In this document: in pieces, positions 12,130 through 23,969 of the stretch
How positions within the stretch are numbered: position 1 is the stretch's first letter
How the letters are laid out: every line of letters starts with the position of its first letter
Source of the DNA: Tubiluchus corallicola
Taxonomy: Eukaryota > Priapulida > Priapulimorpha > Priapulimorphida > Tubiluchidae
Reading direction: 5' to 3'
Assembly: GCA_030141605.1 (NCBI GenBank)
Contig: JAQGDQ010000134.1
Location: 139,001 to 199,000, forward strand
Length of the DNA stretch: 60,000 nucleotides
Notes under the pieces: generated by a model
Told to the model about the DNA's origin: nothing
What the model saw: the letters and a program-made list of their open reading frames with translations, nothing else
The model's database searches: none
Position numbers and translations under genes: made by a program

Positions 12130-12420
12130 GGCTCATTCAATACTAATCTTACCTGTGTCGTTTCTGGTAGTTTCGTTATATGTCCTACCTTTCTTAGACT
12201 TCTGATTCTGATTTAACTCTCTGAAGATACTTTTTGGTTTGTTATACAGCTGGTCGTTTCAAATGATATTTTATGGCAATTTTATTTTTAGGATTTTTTT
12301 GAATGAACGTTTCTGGACCTGAATTGCAGTGAAACCCCATATTTCACTGTTGCATACGTAGATGTTAGTTAGATATGCAATGGAAGCGATTATTCTGAAA
12401 CCTGTCCATATATGCAATTT
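12130..12420 (-). mobile_element. Degraded LINE reverse-transcriptase C-terminal relic
   Basis: The minus-strand frame around 12375-12270 reads NIYVCNSEIWGF, then VQKRSFKKILKIKLP, matching the family pattern CEIWGF followed by the F-K-K-I-L-x-x-K block. Stop codons follow. It is short and decayed and lacks the catalytic core. Confidence 0.55.
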
Positions 12421-12599
12421 TGAAATTATAAAGGCCTAATTTATTCTATTGTTGTACCCTTAATTAAGAGTTGCAGTCTTAAATGTTGTAGCATTGTTCT
12501 GAGAGATAGTTATCTTAACAGATTTATACTATACAAAATTAGATTTTGGTTATTTTACTATTTTTGCAGAATAACCGTATTTGTCTTTGTGAATTAAAA

Positions 12600-12740
12600 T
12601 TTCCATTAGTGGTGGCAAATGTAAGACGAAACACCGACTAGCTTTGCATGCTTTCGTGCTGCGCTTGCGCAAAATGCGCAATAAAAAGAAGCCAAAACAC
12701 TGAAAGCAGTCGAAGAAGTTCGGAAGTGAGTAAGCCGTGT
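12600..12740 (+). promoter_or_regulatory. GC-richer patch: candidate TULP4 promoter or first untranslated exon
   Basis: CpG-bearing sequence in an AT-rich gap, with TTGCGCAAAATGCGCAA at about 12666-12682, reminiscent of NRF-1 style GCGC half-sites. It is followed by a good donor GTGAGTAAG near 12726. TULP4 needs an upstream exon, because its coding exon 1 is preceded by an acceptor-like TTTTTAG. This is inference only. Confidence 0.3.
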
Positions 12741-14563
12741 TGAGTTCGAAAAAGCTTGTAATTTTTGCGAAGATTTTAGACCTGACAATTGAGTGGAACT
12801 TTCGTGAGTTACTGCACTAATGATTTTTTTCTGGTTGTATTGTGTCTTAAGTGTTTCCAACCGTGTCTAGGCATTCATAATTATTCTGAGAGCTGCTCAC
12901 CACCACGGCATGTAATAATACTGAAGTATGGTGCAGCTTCTTCGTGTATATGACTTAATTAGACCTAGGTAATGATAGCCAGGTAAGGTAGGTTTAATCC
13001 TTAACATCTGTAGCAAGCTTGACAATGAGAACACGTTGTGTAGAAAGACACTAGGCCCGAATAGCCCCAGTGCAAATGTGAAGAATTATTCTATTTGTAA
13101 CTGGGATAGCTTACTCTGATTTGATGGATTACCAGTGTAAATCACAGGAATTGGAATTTATTGCATCAACATTAAAAAATTTAAATGAACTTATCACAGC
13201 TGCTGAGTGACTAGATGACTTGGTGCAAGCTCTGCTTAAAGCAGTGAAACTACTGTCAAGCAATAGAATGAATTAGGCTTTTATAATTTCAGTATTGCAT
13301 GCATCTATATTTTTCAGATTAATTAGTCCTAGTATAATGTTTAACAGAGGAATAATGAGAGAGAAAACATGAGTGGAAAAATAATTGTAGGCTTTGCCCT
13401 GTCAGTCTATGATAATCTAGTAAAAACAAGAATCAGATAATACCAACATATTGGCTTATAGTAATTTATGGATACTTTGATGACTTTTAGACAGAGCATG
13501 CTAATATTGCAGCAGTCATTGGAACATTGTACTGGTTAGTAAATTTTATCCTTCGCCTCACTATGAAGAACCTGTGACGCAGTATTTTGTATTGCTGAAT
13601 CCCAAGTTTGTTGCTTTCTGCTAATGCTATGCAAGTAAATGTTTATAATAAATTACCTTTTAAACAAGGATGGTTATTTTTACGTGTTAGACCTTCAGTG
13701 CATTAAATATCAAATGACATACACGTGTGTATTAGGGCCTAGGCTAACGACAGCAGTCGTTATTATTATCGCAGTTGATATTGTGCCATTAGTATGACCA
13801 GTTGTTAATGGCACATGCTATTCATTAAAAATTTTGATACATTAAAAAAAATTCAATTATATAGCTGTTAAACAGAATATTTAATTTTGTTATAAATTTG
13901 CAGCCCAAAAACTGTTGTTTATAACTTCAGTTTTCACATTGCTAATTTGGCTTGTCTCTGCAGTCATTATTAGCACAAGTAGTTTACTTTGTGATTGTAC
14001 AACACAAGTTTGCCTGACACCTACACGGCTTGTTTCAAGTAAATTAGCCAAATGCAACTTTTTATCATGATGGCTGAACTTTCAGAGGAAGTAAAGTCTG
14101 AAAATTGGATTAGTGTAGTAGTGTTATTTTTAATTAGTAATATTGTAATTAACATGTAATAGAAGACAAAAATATGGTAGCTTGCTACCAGTCTATTAGC
14201 TTGATTTTCTGTGATTAGTGGAGGTAAAAAGCATCTTTACTAACATATAGGTGCATGCGCGAGTACATTAGCATTTCATTTACTTTAACTTAGCCATTTG
14301 GAAAAGCATTGAATCATCAGTCAGATCATATTAATTTTATTTTAAAAATTTAACTTTTCCTCATAGCTCTTGGTAAATTAGTGACATATGTAGAACCACA
14401 TGTTGCACTACTATTAAAAAAATTATTCTACTATTCTAATACTTAAGTACTATGACATTTTTTTTATTGCCAGTTGCTGATTGTCACTAAAGTTCAATGT
14501 TTTTAGGTGATACTGCCTGCCGGATGTTTTTCTCGGAACTGAAACGTGCAATGCCAAATTATA

Positions 14564-14824
14564 ATGCATTTGTATTTTGAGAAGAATTTGAATGCCAAAA
14601 GTGATTCGACTTTACTGGCTTTATCATGGATGGGCAAAGTGCCGGACGAAACCCCGGAAGAGGACGGTTGGAAGCTCGATCGGACAAATTACTACCAGGA
14701 GGGATGGCTAGCATGTGGAAACGTGCATGGTATTGTCGGCGTCACCTTCACAACTTGCCATTGCAAGAAGTTGTATGATGCACCATCGAGAAGCAATTTC
14801 AACTTGCGTGGTCATCGCTCTGAG
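14564..14824 (+). CDS. TULP4: TULP4 coding exon 1 (residues 1-87)
   Basis: The first WD40 blade: [10 protein letters not shown], then [20 protein letters not shown], then [10 protein letters not shown]. The distance from Met to LSW (about 20 residues) is the same as in vertebrate TULP4, supporting this start. An acceptor-like TTTTTAG ends at 14506, so the exon probably has 57 nt of 5' UTR. The donor is GTCAGT, phase 0. Confidence 0.95.
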
Positions 14825-17800
14825 GTCAGTTGAAGTTTTTATTTTATTTGTGTTTGACTAGTTGCGTAATGTACAGAAATTAGTTTGTCGATGAGTAAAC
14901 ATCAGGAAGTGAATTTCAAGTGGATTTTGATGCACGTACTTCTGGAATTCATCTAACTGGAAGGCTTCAATATAGCTATTTTTAAAAACAGAACGACAAA
15001 CAGGATACCTCAGAATTTGAGGGCCTGTCTGTATTTCACAAACTCTCTGAAAATGCATATAAGTGACCCATGATGTAGGGCTAAAGCATATATGGTGTAC
15101 AACTGCTTTGTCACAGAAGTTTAAAAATGCCAACAAAATAGCCTGCAGCACCAAAATTTTGCAGTTGTTACTCTTACGAAATTCTAGTCTCCTTTCCTCA
15201 GCGAGAAACACATTCAGATAGTAGAAAGGATCCTTACCACGTGTTGTAAGGGTCTACCTTACGTAATATTTTTTCATTGTAAAACCACATTACACCATTA
15301 TATTATATTACCCCTAGTCTTGCGAAAGTTAGAGGCCGGTCCTTTGTTTTAGATGGATTAAGCTCTATGGGTTACCTTCATGCCACCCTCTAGCATTTGC
15401 TCTATAGCTTCTATATGTATGCAGTCTTGTCGTCCTATTCATATATAGTAGATTAGCTCAGCATGTGTAATGCATAACCTTTTGCACATTTACTGAGTTT
15501 GGCCATATATTTAAGTTCTGCCATTTGGTTTTTGAAAACTGAATTTCCTAAAAAAGTTTTCTCTCGAAGGGCAGGTTTTTCTAGGATGCAGCTGTGCATT
15601 GTGCATAACTTCCGCGTCAGTAGCTGACATGTGAGAAAGCTGTAAAATGTTGAAACCTGTTGATGTTGATGTGTCCGCAGGCCGTTGTATATTTAACGTT
15701 CTTCTCTTTCTCTTCACGCTTCCTTTTCTTAAAAGATTTAGCTTCACAAAACAGGTCTGTATGTCAAAGGTGCCATACTGCATTTTGTCAGTCCTATTCA
15801 TTTTTGACATTTATCTATCATATCATTTCATGAATTGTGTTGCAGCAAAGAGCATTTTAATTATTGCATTAGTATAGTTTCCAATATATATATATTCAAT
15901 GCAAAACACATTTAGACAAGTAACACTGTGATTTTTCAACAGACTGGCAACAATAAATACTGCACATTTTTTGTTAGAAAACTGAAATAAATTATATTAC
16001 TTGCTAGCAGTTAGCACATGTGAGTTAATCAGCTGCTAAAAATTTGCTATGTATACACATTGTACATGGTTGTGTACTCATCCTGAGAGAACTTTACATG
16101 TATAAATTTACATACCTGAGGACATCAGTAGTGTTATATATATGTGATTTCAATCTGCACAAAACCCAGTCTCAGACTCAGACCAGTGGGGTTTTTTCTC
16201 TTTTAGCAGGACCTATATCAAAAAGCGTACAGTAAGTTTGTAAAAACTGTAACAACTTTTTGTAGTTTGAATGCAACTTTGAGGACTTGTTAGATCGTCT
16301 CCAGTAGCCTTGACACAGCTGTTCTGCATTGCCATCAGCATAGGTCGTAGCTCATTTAATCTGACCTATCTATTAAGTTTGGATTGTCCCCACTGCATGG
16401 TTGGTTGTGTAATCTGTTCATAAGATATACTAGTTACAATGAGTTTTAAAGAACTGTCTGAAGATGTCTGCAGGAAGTTGTAAAAGTCCTTATGGCAACC
16501 CTCTCCAATTGAAGCTTTGTAAGTTGTCTCTTATTGCTAGTTCATCCTTCTCCGGGGAGTTAGTGTCACAAATTTCTTATTCATGGTCTTATGGGAAGCT
16601 TTTTAAAAACAGATTTCCCGGAAAAGGATTTCAGAAACGCTGAAATTCTTAAAGTTCTTCAAACAACGGCAGGGTCAATTGCTGCATTATTCTCCACTGA
16701 AATCTGGCATTTGTAACTAATCACAGTCGAAACTTCCTTGGACTGAGCCTTCAAGCATTTCAATTGCTATTTGTAGTGTGTTAACCCTAGAAGTGCCAGC
16801 AAACTACTAGCTGCAACGTCGTTTCCCCGGTACTTTTGCTACCGCTCTATCCTCCTTTTTGCCAGAATTATGCCACGCATTTTCATTTATTTATGTACAG
16901 CTAGATTATCAAAGATTTCTAGATTGTCAAGTTCTAGTGTTTTCTAAACAACTTCTTATGTCGGCTCATGCGGTAAAAAAAGGTTAAGAGATGGCTTAGT
17001 TGAGGATTATTCATTAAGTTAGTGAAAGCAGATGGATGGAATAGACTCAATCAGCCATCACAACACTGTGGTAATTCCCATGTGGTTAACACTAAACCAG
17101 GAAGCCAATGAATGGCTTCATTTGGTGGTCTGCCAGATGAGTATTATTATGTGCTACGTTAGAGGCATAGTTACAGACAAGTACATGTCGCCCTTTTTTC
17201 TGTGCTAATTTTATTTTAATCCAAAATGGGTGCTATGACCTTTGTGAACTGTGCCTTGTGGCTCCATTATCTACAGGTGAACCAATTTCATGAAATTATG
17301 ATCAATGCCTGGCATGACACTACATTTTCATATGTCATCTTTAGTGTCTTGTTAAAATAGCAAGGTGACAGACTTTCACAACTGTCTCCTGTGATGTCGC
17401 ATAATTATATTCTTTATGGTATAAATAACTTAGACACTGCATTCTTAAGTTGAACACTGGTGTGTGCTTGAGAGTTATATCCTCTTAGTAAACAGGTAAA
17501 GGTACTTTGTTAACCTGTACCTATGTAATGTGTACTCACCTGCACACCTGTATCTGTGTAATGTGTACTCCTCTGCACAGTGATTATACATGTGTAATCA
17601 GCCTAACATAGATGTAACACTTTAACACATATCTGACTTGTATGGCATCATCTACCTTATTTGCATTGACTATTAAAATGAGTTGGAAACCATTTCAAGT
17701 CAGTTCAAATAATGCACGAGCTGCAGTGTACACAATGAACTATCTACTACAAATGACATAGTTCTGCTGTGCATGTAAAACATATCACATATTTACGTCA

Positions 17801-18090
17801 CATATTTATTTTACTACTTCTGGACAATGCGGTAAAAATACTCATTCATGGGGTCATACATGAAACTGATACATGAGTGACGTTAAAGTCTGCATGACTA
17901 CATCATTAGTAATACACGTGGCAAATGATATCATGCTGCTTATGATAATTGTGCCCAAGACAACAATTAACGACATCACAGTACTCGTGATAAATAGCTG
18001 TGTAGTTAGAGTGCCTTGCACAAACTGACACACAAAAGAGCCCCACCACCAGACAGCCAGCTCTTTTAGCCTCTCGTTTTATATATACAT

Positions 18091-18124
<34 letters not shown>

Positions 18125-21100
18125 GCATATATATATTGTACATATTGTACACATATACATATATTGTATTGGCAGCTTTTGGCAATTGCACTATTTATAA
18201 AAATTGAAATAATCATGCAAAGCACAGTCACTAATGCAAATGAGTGTAAAATAATGCACATAAGATTTGCTTAAAAAGTGGTGTACTTTCCCGTGCAAAT
18301 GTGGGAAACGTGGCAGTAAAATACAGCAGATTCCTCATGTGCCATTTATGTGTCATCAAACTAACGGCAGGTCTCACCATCCAGAAAGAATGGCATCCCT
18401 ACTAAAACACTAGTGCATGTCTCCAACTCTCCATACTGTCCATAGTCATTAGGGAAAAAGCTTAGTATAGTAACATTCGTCTGCACAGTTACGTCAATAA
18501 ATAGAGCTCTTATCCTTATTGAATATTGATCTTAATCGCTTCGACAATAACTCTGCATTAACACCAAGAGCTGCCTAAATTATGCACTTAATTAATTAAT
18601 TTAAGTCACTTCAGCCTCAGCTTCATCCTCAAGAGTTCACTGACCCTATCGACATTGGTCTTTTCTATTGTTTCAGTTTATTTATAGGCAAAGCTGTAAA
18701 TGGAATCATTGTATGGACCCTGTCACCAGGGCTTCACAAATCCTGGCACCAGGGCTTCACAAATCCTGGCAGAACTGTCTGATGTTAACATTAGGCAAGT
18801 TCTTTTCTGGTTTTACGATGCTGCCTAATGCATGCAGAAATGTTTAGGTTCATTTAAACGAAAGGTCAAACCTTCTGGGAAGTTACAGCTTATTTCAAGG
18901 TTCGCTAAAAATGTTAGCAAGATCTAGTAATAAAAGTGTGGTCAACTCCTCATGTAATTAGTAAAATCACTTTAGTAAAGTTGCGATAACTTCACGGGTG
19001 GGTGCTCCCATTTTGAATATTCATTTTTCCACCACGTTGTTCATCGACTGAGGAAAAACATCACAGTGTCATTTTCAGTCAAAAGTACAATAAGCTTTTA
19101 CAAAAAATTAGAGAGTTAATGTTTTGGTATTTTTGTGTGAACATTAAGTAAGCTGCAGAAGTTTGAATTAGTTCAAATAGCGCACGCTTACGGAAAGCCA
19201 CAATGTGCTTACGAAAAGTCCACCAATTACATCATGATTTTCAAATGAATGGTGGCTATCACCGTGCCTGAAAATGTCTGTACCACAGTAGTATAGATTA
19301 CCTTTATGCTTTATAGACATTTTTTGCCAAATTTCTTTTCTTAAAGTTTTAGCGACCAACATGCTAAGTGACTTGTCCTTTCATGTAACAGTGCTTGTTG
19401 CTGAAATTTTCAATATCTAAGTTTCAAAATTGTTTATTTAATGCTGCTCTTTAGACTCTAACTTGAATGTGTAGAGGCTATTGTTTACTGATGAAATAAA
19501 CCAAGCTATATTGAGCTTTTTGAATCACGTCTGACCAAGAAGGCGAAAAGTTTCGTCAGGGCCTGGATTTAAACCAGTCACCACGACACAGTCAAATCAG
19601 AAAAATTATTTGAATCGTTAAAACAATTAATGCATATGCAAAAACAAAGAAAAAAAAAGCAAATTCACAGTTCAAAATTATTAATTTTAAGAACAATAAT
19701 TTAACATTTAATAATTACAGGAACCAAGAAACCTATTGGCCTGAATTCTTAGGAAGCATACAAAATTCAAGCTGCAAAAATAGTGTCAAATTTAGAACAA
19801 ACAAAAATTGGATAAAAATGGTCTCAGACAAACAGAAATAACAATTAGTAACTATTCGTGAACATTTATGTTACTTTTTATGCGAGACATATTCTTATTT
19901 AGATAATATCATAACTTGCAAATAAAAAACAGCTTGAAGATTTTGACAATGAAGACAGCCTAATGACGAATGAAAGAATAATTGAATGAACAAATAAAAA
20001 CAAATGCCACAAATAACTAGATAAGCAAATAAATAAACAGACATTTAACACTTGTTGTAGGTTTTGGATTATATGACTTCTCAGCTTTCTACAATATTAC
20101 AAGTTCTAGTCAATAAGGTTTCATACCAACTCTCTTTGTAGTTGCCGTGTGGTTTTTCAATTGCTTTTCCGGCAAAAATTTCTCTAAGCTCATGGCTTTA
20201 ATAGATGTCAAAATAAGAATCTAATCACAGATATTGATCTCACAGACTGCGATAACGTGGGACGCATCTTTCTGCTAATAATCCACACTCACTCTCATTG
20301 AAGCAACCGAGCATCGTAACCGACAGTGTCATGTGAGGCCAATGATGCGGAACTTGTTTGGATAATGTCAGAGCTTAAGGTTTACTTTTTCAAATGGTTA
20401 TGACACTTAAACACGGATGGTGACACTGTAACTAAAAGTACCAGAAAAATTTTTGAAATTTCTGATGAACAGCTTGCAAATGTGTATGTGAGCAGTTCAT
20501 TTATTATTGTGGGATAAATGTGAACTTGGCTTGATCTGCTTTTGGATGTACAAGTGCCTTAACTTAATCTTGCCCAATCTGCCGCCTGCCTGTGGCCAAT
20601 TACAGCTTTTGCGTTGTAATTCTATTTTTATTGAATTTTCTTCCTTACGTTGACAGACTGAGAGTATAAACTGCGAGTTTGATTTGCAAAATTGAGCTGC
20701 TGCCATGAGAGATGGGTTGCTGTAGAAACAGTCGTCTTAACAGCGTCAGATGACAGCATCAGTTCACTCTTATAGCATTTCGAACGACATTATTTGCATG
20801 TCTTTTTGTCTGAATTTTCTATGGTTCACTTATATTCCTCTGGTTGTCATTTATTGTCGATGCAGAATTGCATTATAGGCTGGAGTGTGTTTGTACTGTG
20901 CGCAGTTAAAAACAAAATAAAATGACATCAAAAGCGCAGTAAAGATTTTATGACATTTTTAAATAATGTTGAAATACAAACGGTTCAAAATTATGCAAAT
21001 CATAAAGCATTGTATAAAGCTAAATGGGATCGTAGTTTGGGAGACCGCATTTTATTGTATAAATTTTTGTTTAATGTGTAGCTTATAAATTATCCAATGC

Positions 21101-23925
21101 AGGACCATATTCCATATTTTCAAGTGACGAATAATTGTTTGGATGAACCATTATCATCATCACAATGTTGTGAGGTCTTGCATACCTGTTCTACCACTGC
21201 CAAGCACTACTACTGTCTGTCATGTTTCACAATGCACCGTTGTACTTGACAACTTTTACAAGGTTTGAATAAGACAGAAAGAGCAAGAATTTTAATAGGG
21301 ATATTTAAATTTCTCCTGAAAATCTTTTTGGCCAAAGTTGAATATGACATTGCCCTGGTTTGTTGACTACTATAAAGTTGGATTCTCCAAATACGCGCTG
21401 ATTGTCTTCTAATTTCTTCAATTTCTTCTGCGTTTGTTGAAATGTAGGAAATTTCGTCAGCATGCTGTAGTAAATGTTCTCTGTCAGTTCCAGAATTAAT
21501 ATCCCATTCATTCAAATTTTCTTAATAACTTCTGTTTGTTTGTTTATTGTCCAGACTATTTCAGTACATTTTGCCAGCCAGTAAAACTAATAACAGTTTG
21601 ATAAGCTGCCACCTTGGCAGATCTGGACGTCGCAAGTCTAGGCTTATCGATCGCTGCAGTAAAACATTTAATTGCTGTTTAATTGTGTTAGTCAGTATTT
21701 GCTGGTGAAGGAAAAACAAAAGAGAATTATCCTACCACAACCATCTCAGCCAAGCTGGAAGGTATATATTTACCATTTCCGACACCGATTTCGCATTTCG
21801 ATGGAGAATCTGTGTTTTACAATGAACAAAAATGGTTTACCATCTAGTGACATCTGATACAACAGTGGCAACAGAAGCAAACAGAAGTGTTCTGACAGTC
21901 TACAGACAGCATGAGTTTGGTTTCAAACCTTTGAATTCAAAAGTAACTAACAAGCAATCAAAAGCTTGTCATGTCCATCTCAGTATTGTAATCGGAGTAA
22001 TAAATTAACAGCAATAAATTCGTATACAAACATCATCGAAAGTAACAGTTGTCAGCAATATAGCTTAATAAAGTTAATAATAGTGCGCAAATGCAAAAGT
22101 ACAACGTTCTAAAGATTCCACTTTAATTTTGAATAACTCTGGAAAGAACTCTTCCTCACACTGTAGAGATGACAGTTCATGCATTGCTACATCAAAGAAT
22201 AAACACCACAGAAAGTAAAGAAAGCCTACTGCGCAACAGTTTGCGCAGTTAGTGTTGCCCTAGCGGCACAGCAGTACGGACTGTTGTTGTCAGGTACGCT
22301 ATAGCGCAAGCTGTTCGTGCAACGATGAGATCACCAAAGCCAGGCCTGTCGACAGGCGCTCATAACTTGTTCAGTAGTGAGTTGCAAAAACACAAATAAA
22401 AATATCTTTTTAAATTTCCTGAGGATGCAGCCAGATAATTATATCAAAATGCTAATTATAACACAGTTTTGTAACTTTTGTTACAAGCTAAATATTTTTA
22501 CACTAGGCAAAGACTGCCTACATCTGTCTTTGGCGATTTACAGTAGCTGTTATATTTTTGAACATTACTTAAAGCAAACATAAGGCACTAAGAATAACTA
22601 GTAGTTAAAATAAAAACTATTATATTCATATCTCTTGAAAATTAATAGGTTTATTTACAAAAGAAGTTAAAGAAAGTTGATCATAAAGAAAGTTTGCAAA
22701 TACCTGGCCCTTGATGTATTCTATTTCAGGAGAAATATTTTTTCTAAAAAACATTCCAATTTAATTAATATGTTCTTATCAGGAAATATAACTTAAAGAA
22801 ATATTAGGCCTGACTTTCATGTGTAATACCTTTCGTAGAAAAAAATCGATTTTTTCAGAAGAGCAAAATAATTTTTCCAGAACAAAACTTAATCTAAGCA
22901 TCTGCATGTTTTGTTAATTCTAAGTTAAACAATGTTTAAAAAAAACACATAATCATACATTGGCTTTGTTGTGAGTTGGAGTTGGTTATAAAATCACATT
23001 GAACAAACGGAGATGGATTTACGACATTACTCGTCTTTTTTATTGTCAGTGAACAAAAAATAACAAAACAAAACATCAGAGTTGCCATCCTGAGCAGCCG
23101 ACATTACTTCCGCCTCTATAACAACCAACTAACTAGGTCAAAATCAAGTTACAGAATTCAGGTGAGAAGCCTACCTGGCGCATAAATTAGAATCTGCAGA
23201 CAGGTCATGACACCTTATATGTCATGTGTAGACGACACTTACATTTAGCCTAATTCTTTAAGATTCAGTTAGGCTTACGTCAAAATAAATGTGCATTAAA
23301 TACAGTTTGTTTAGGTGTAAAAAATGTACTTGTATAAGCGTACTAATAAAACACCTTTGGCTAAATCCACAGACAAAGTCTTGATAAATAATGTATTTAT
23401 TGATGGGCTTAAATTAATTGATTTTGTAGGCCTAGGTGCTAAGGGCAATCAGTTTATATTGTTAAATATATAGGCTCAGGTTCATAGAATCTGTGCATGT
23501 AATAATGCATACATCATACATGTATATGGGTGTATGTGCATGGGTGTATCAGGACGTTACGACGCCTTAGGTTAGCAGTTCAGTCCTACTCATCTCTACT
23601 ACTGTACATATGAAGCACCGTATGCAATTACTTGTTGTGTGCGTGTGTGTGTGCATTATTTATATACAAACCTTCAATATAATATGTGTAATTATATAGA
23701 TTAATTGCAGGGCACGTAAATGGGTGCAATTTTTAATGTGCCAAAAACGCCACCTTGCATTGGAGTAAAATGACCAAGAAACAAATGGCAAAACCTTCAA
23801 CAAAAGGAAAAGAAGGATCTGTGTGTGTGTGTGTGTGTATGTGCGTGCGTGCGTGTGTGCGTGCGTGAGTCTGTCTGTCTCTGTCCCTCCCTCTTACTGT
23901 CTCTCTTTCTCTCCCTCCCTCTCTC

Positions 23926-23969
<44 letters not shown>

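Larger units (their letters stand above)
9817..14506. other. Intergenic gap between divergent SOD1 and TULP4
   Basis: Contains the upstream regions of both genes. The SOD1 side (9817-10200) has an E-box CACGTG near 9980, a GCGCA-bearing stretch at 10040-10080 and an AP-1-like TGACTAA near 10177; these are motif matches only. The middle holds LINE relics at 10391-11375 and 12130-12420. A GC-richer patch at 12600-12740 could include an untranslated first TULP4 exon. 12900-14500 shows nothing recognisable. Confidence 0.5.

Noticed and set aside
14858-15211. 117-codon minus-strand open frame just after TULP4 exon 1
   Set aside because: No recognisable domain; lies inside an intron with no splice context.
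15511-15810. 99-codon minus-strand open frame
   Set aside because: Not matched to any family I know; could be transposon debris, but nothing supports a gene.
19550-19620. B-box-like GGTTTAAATCC on the minus strand
   Set aside because: No A box at a suitable distance, so it is not called as a SINE.
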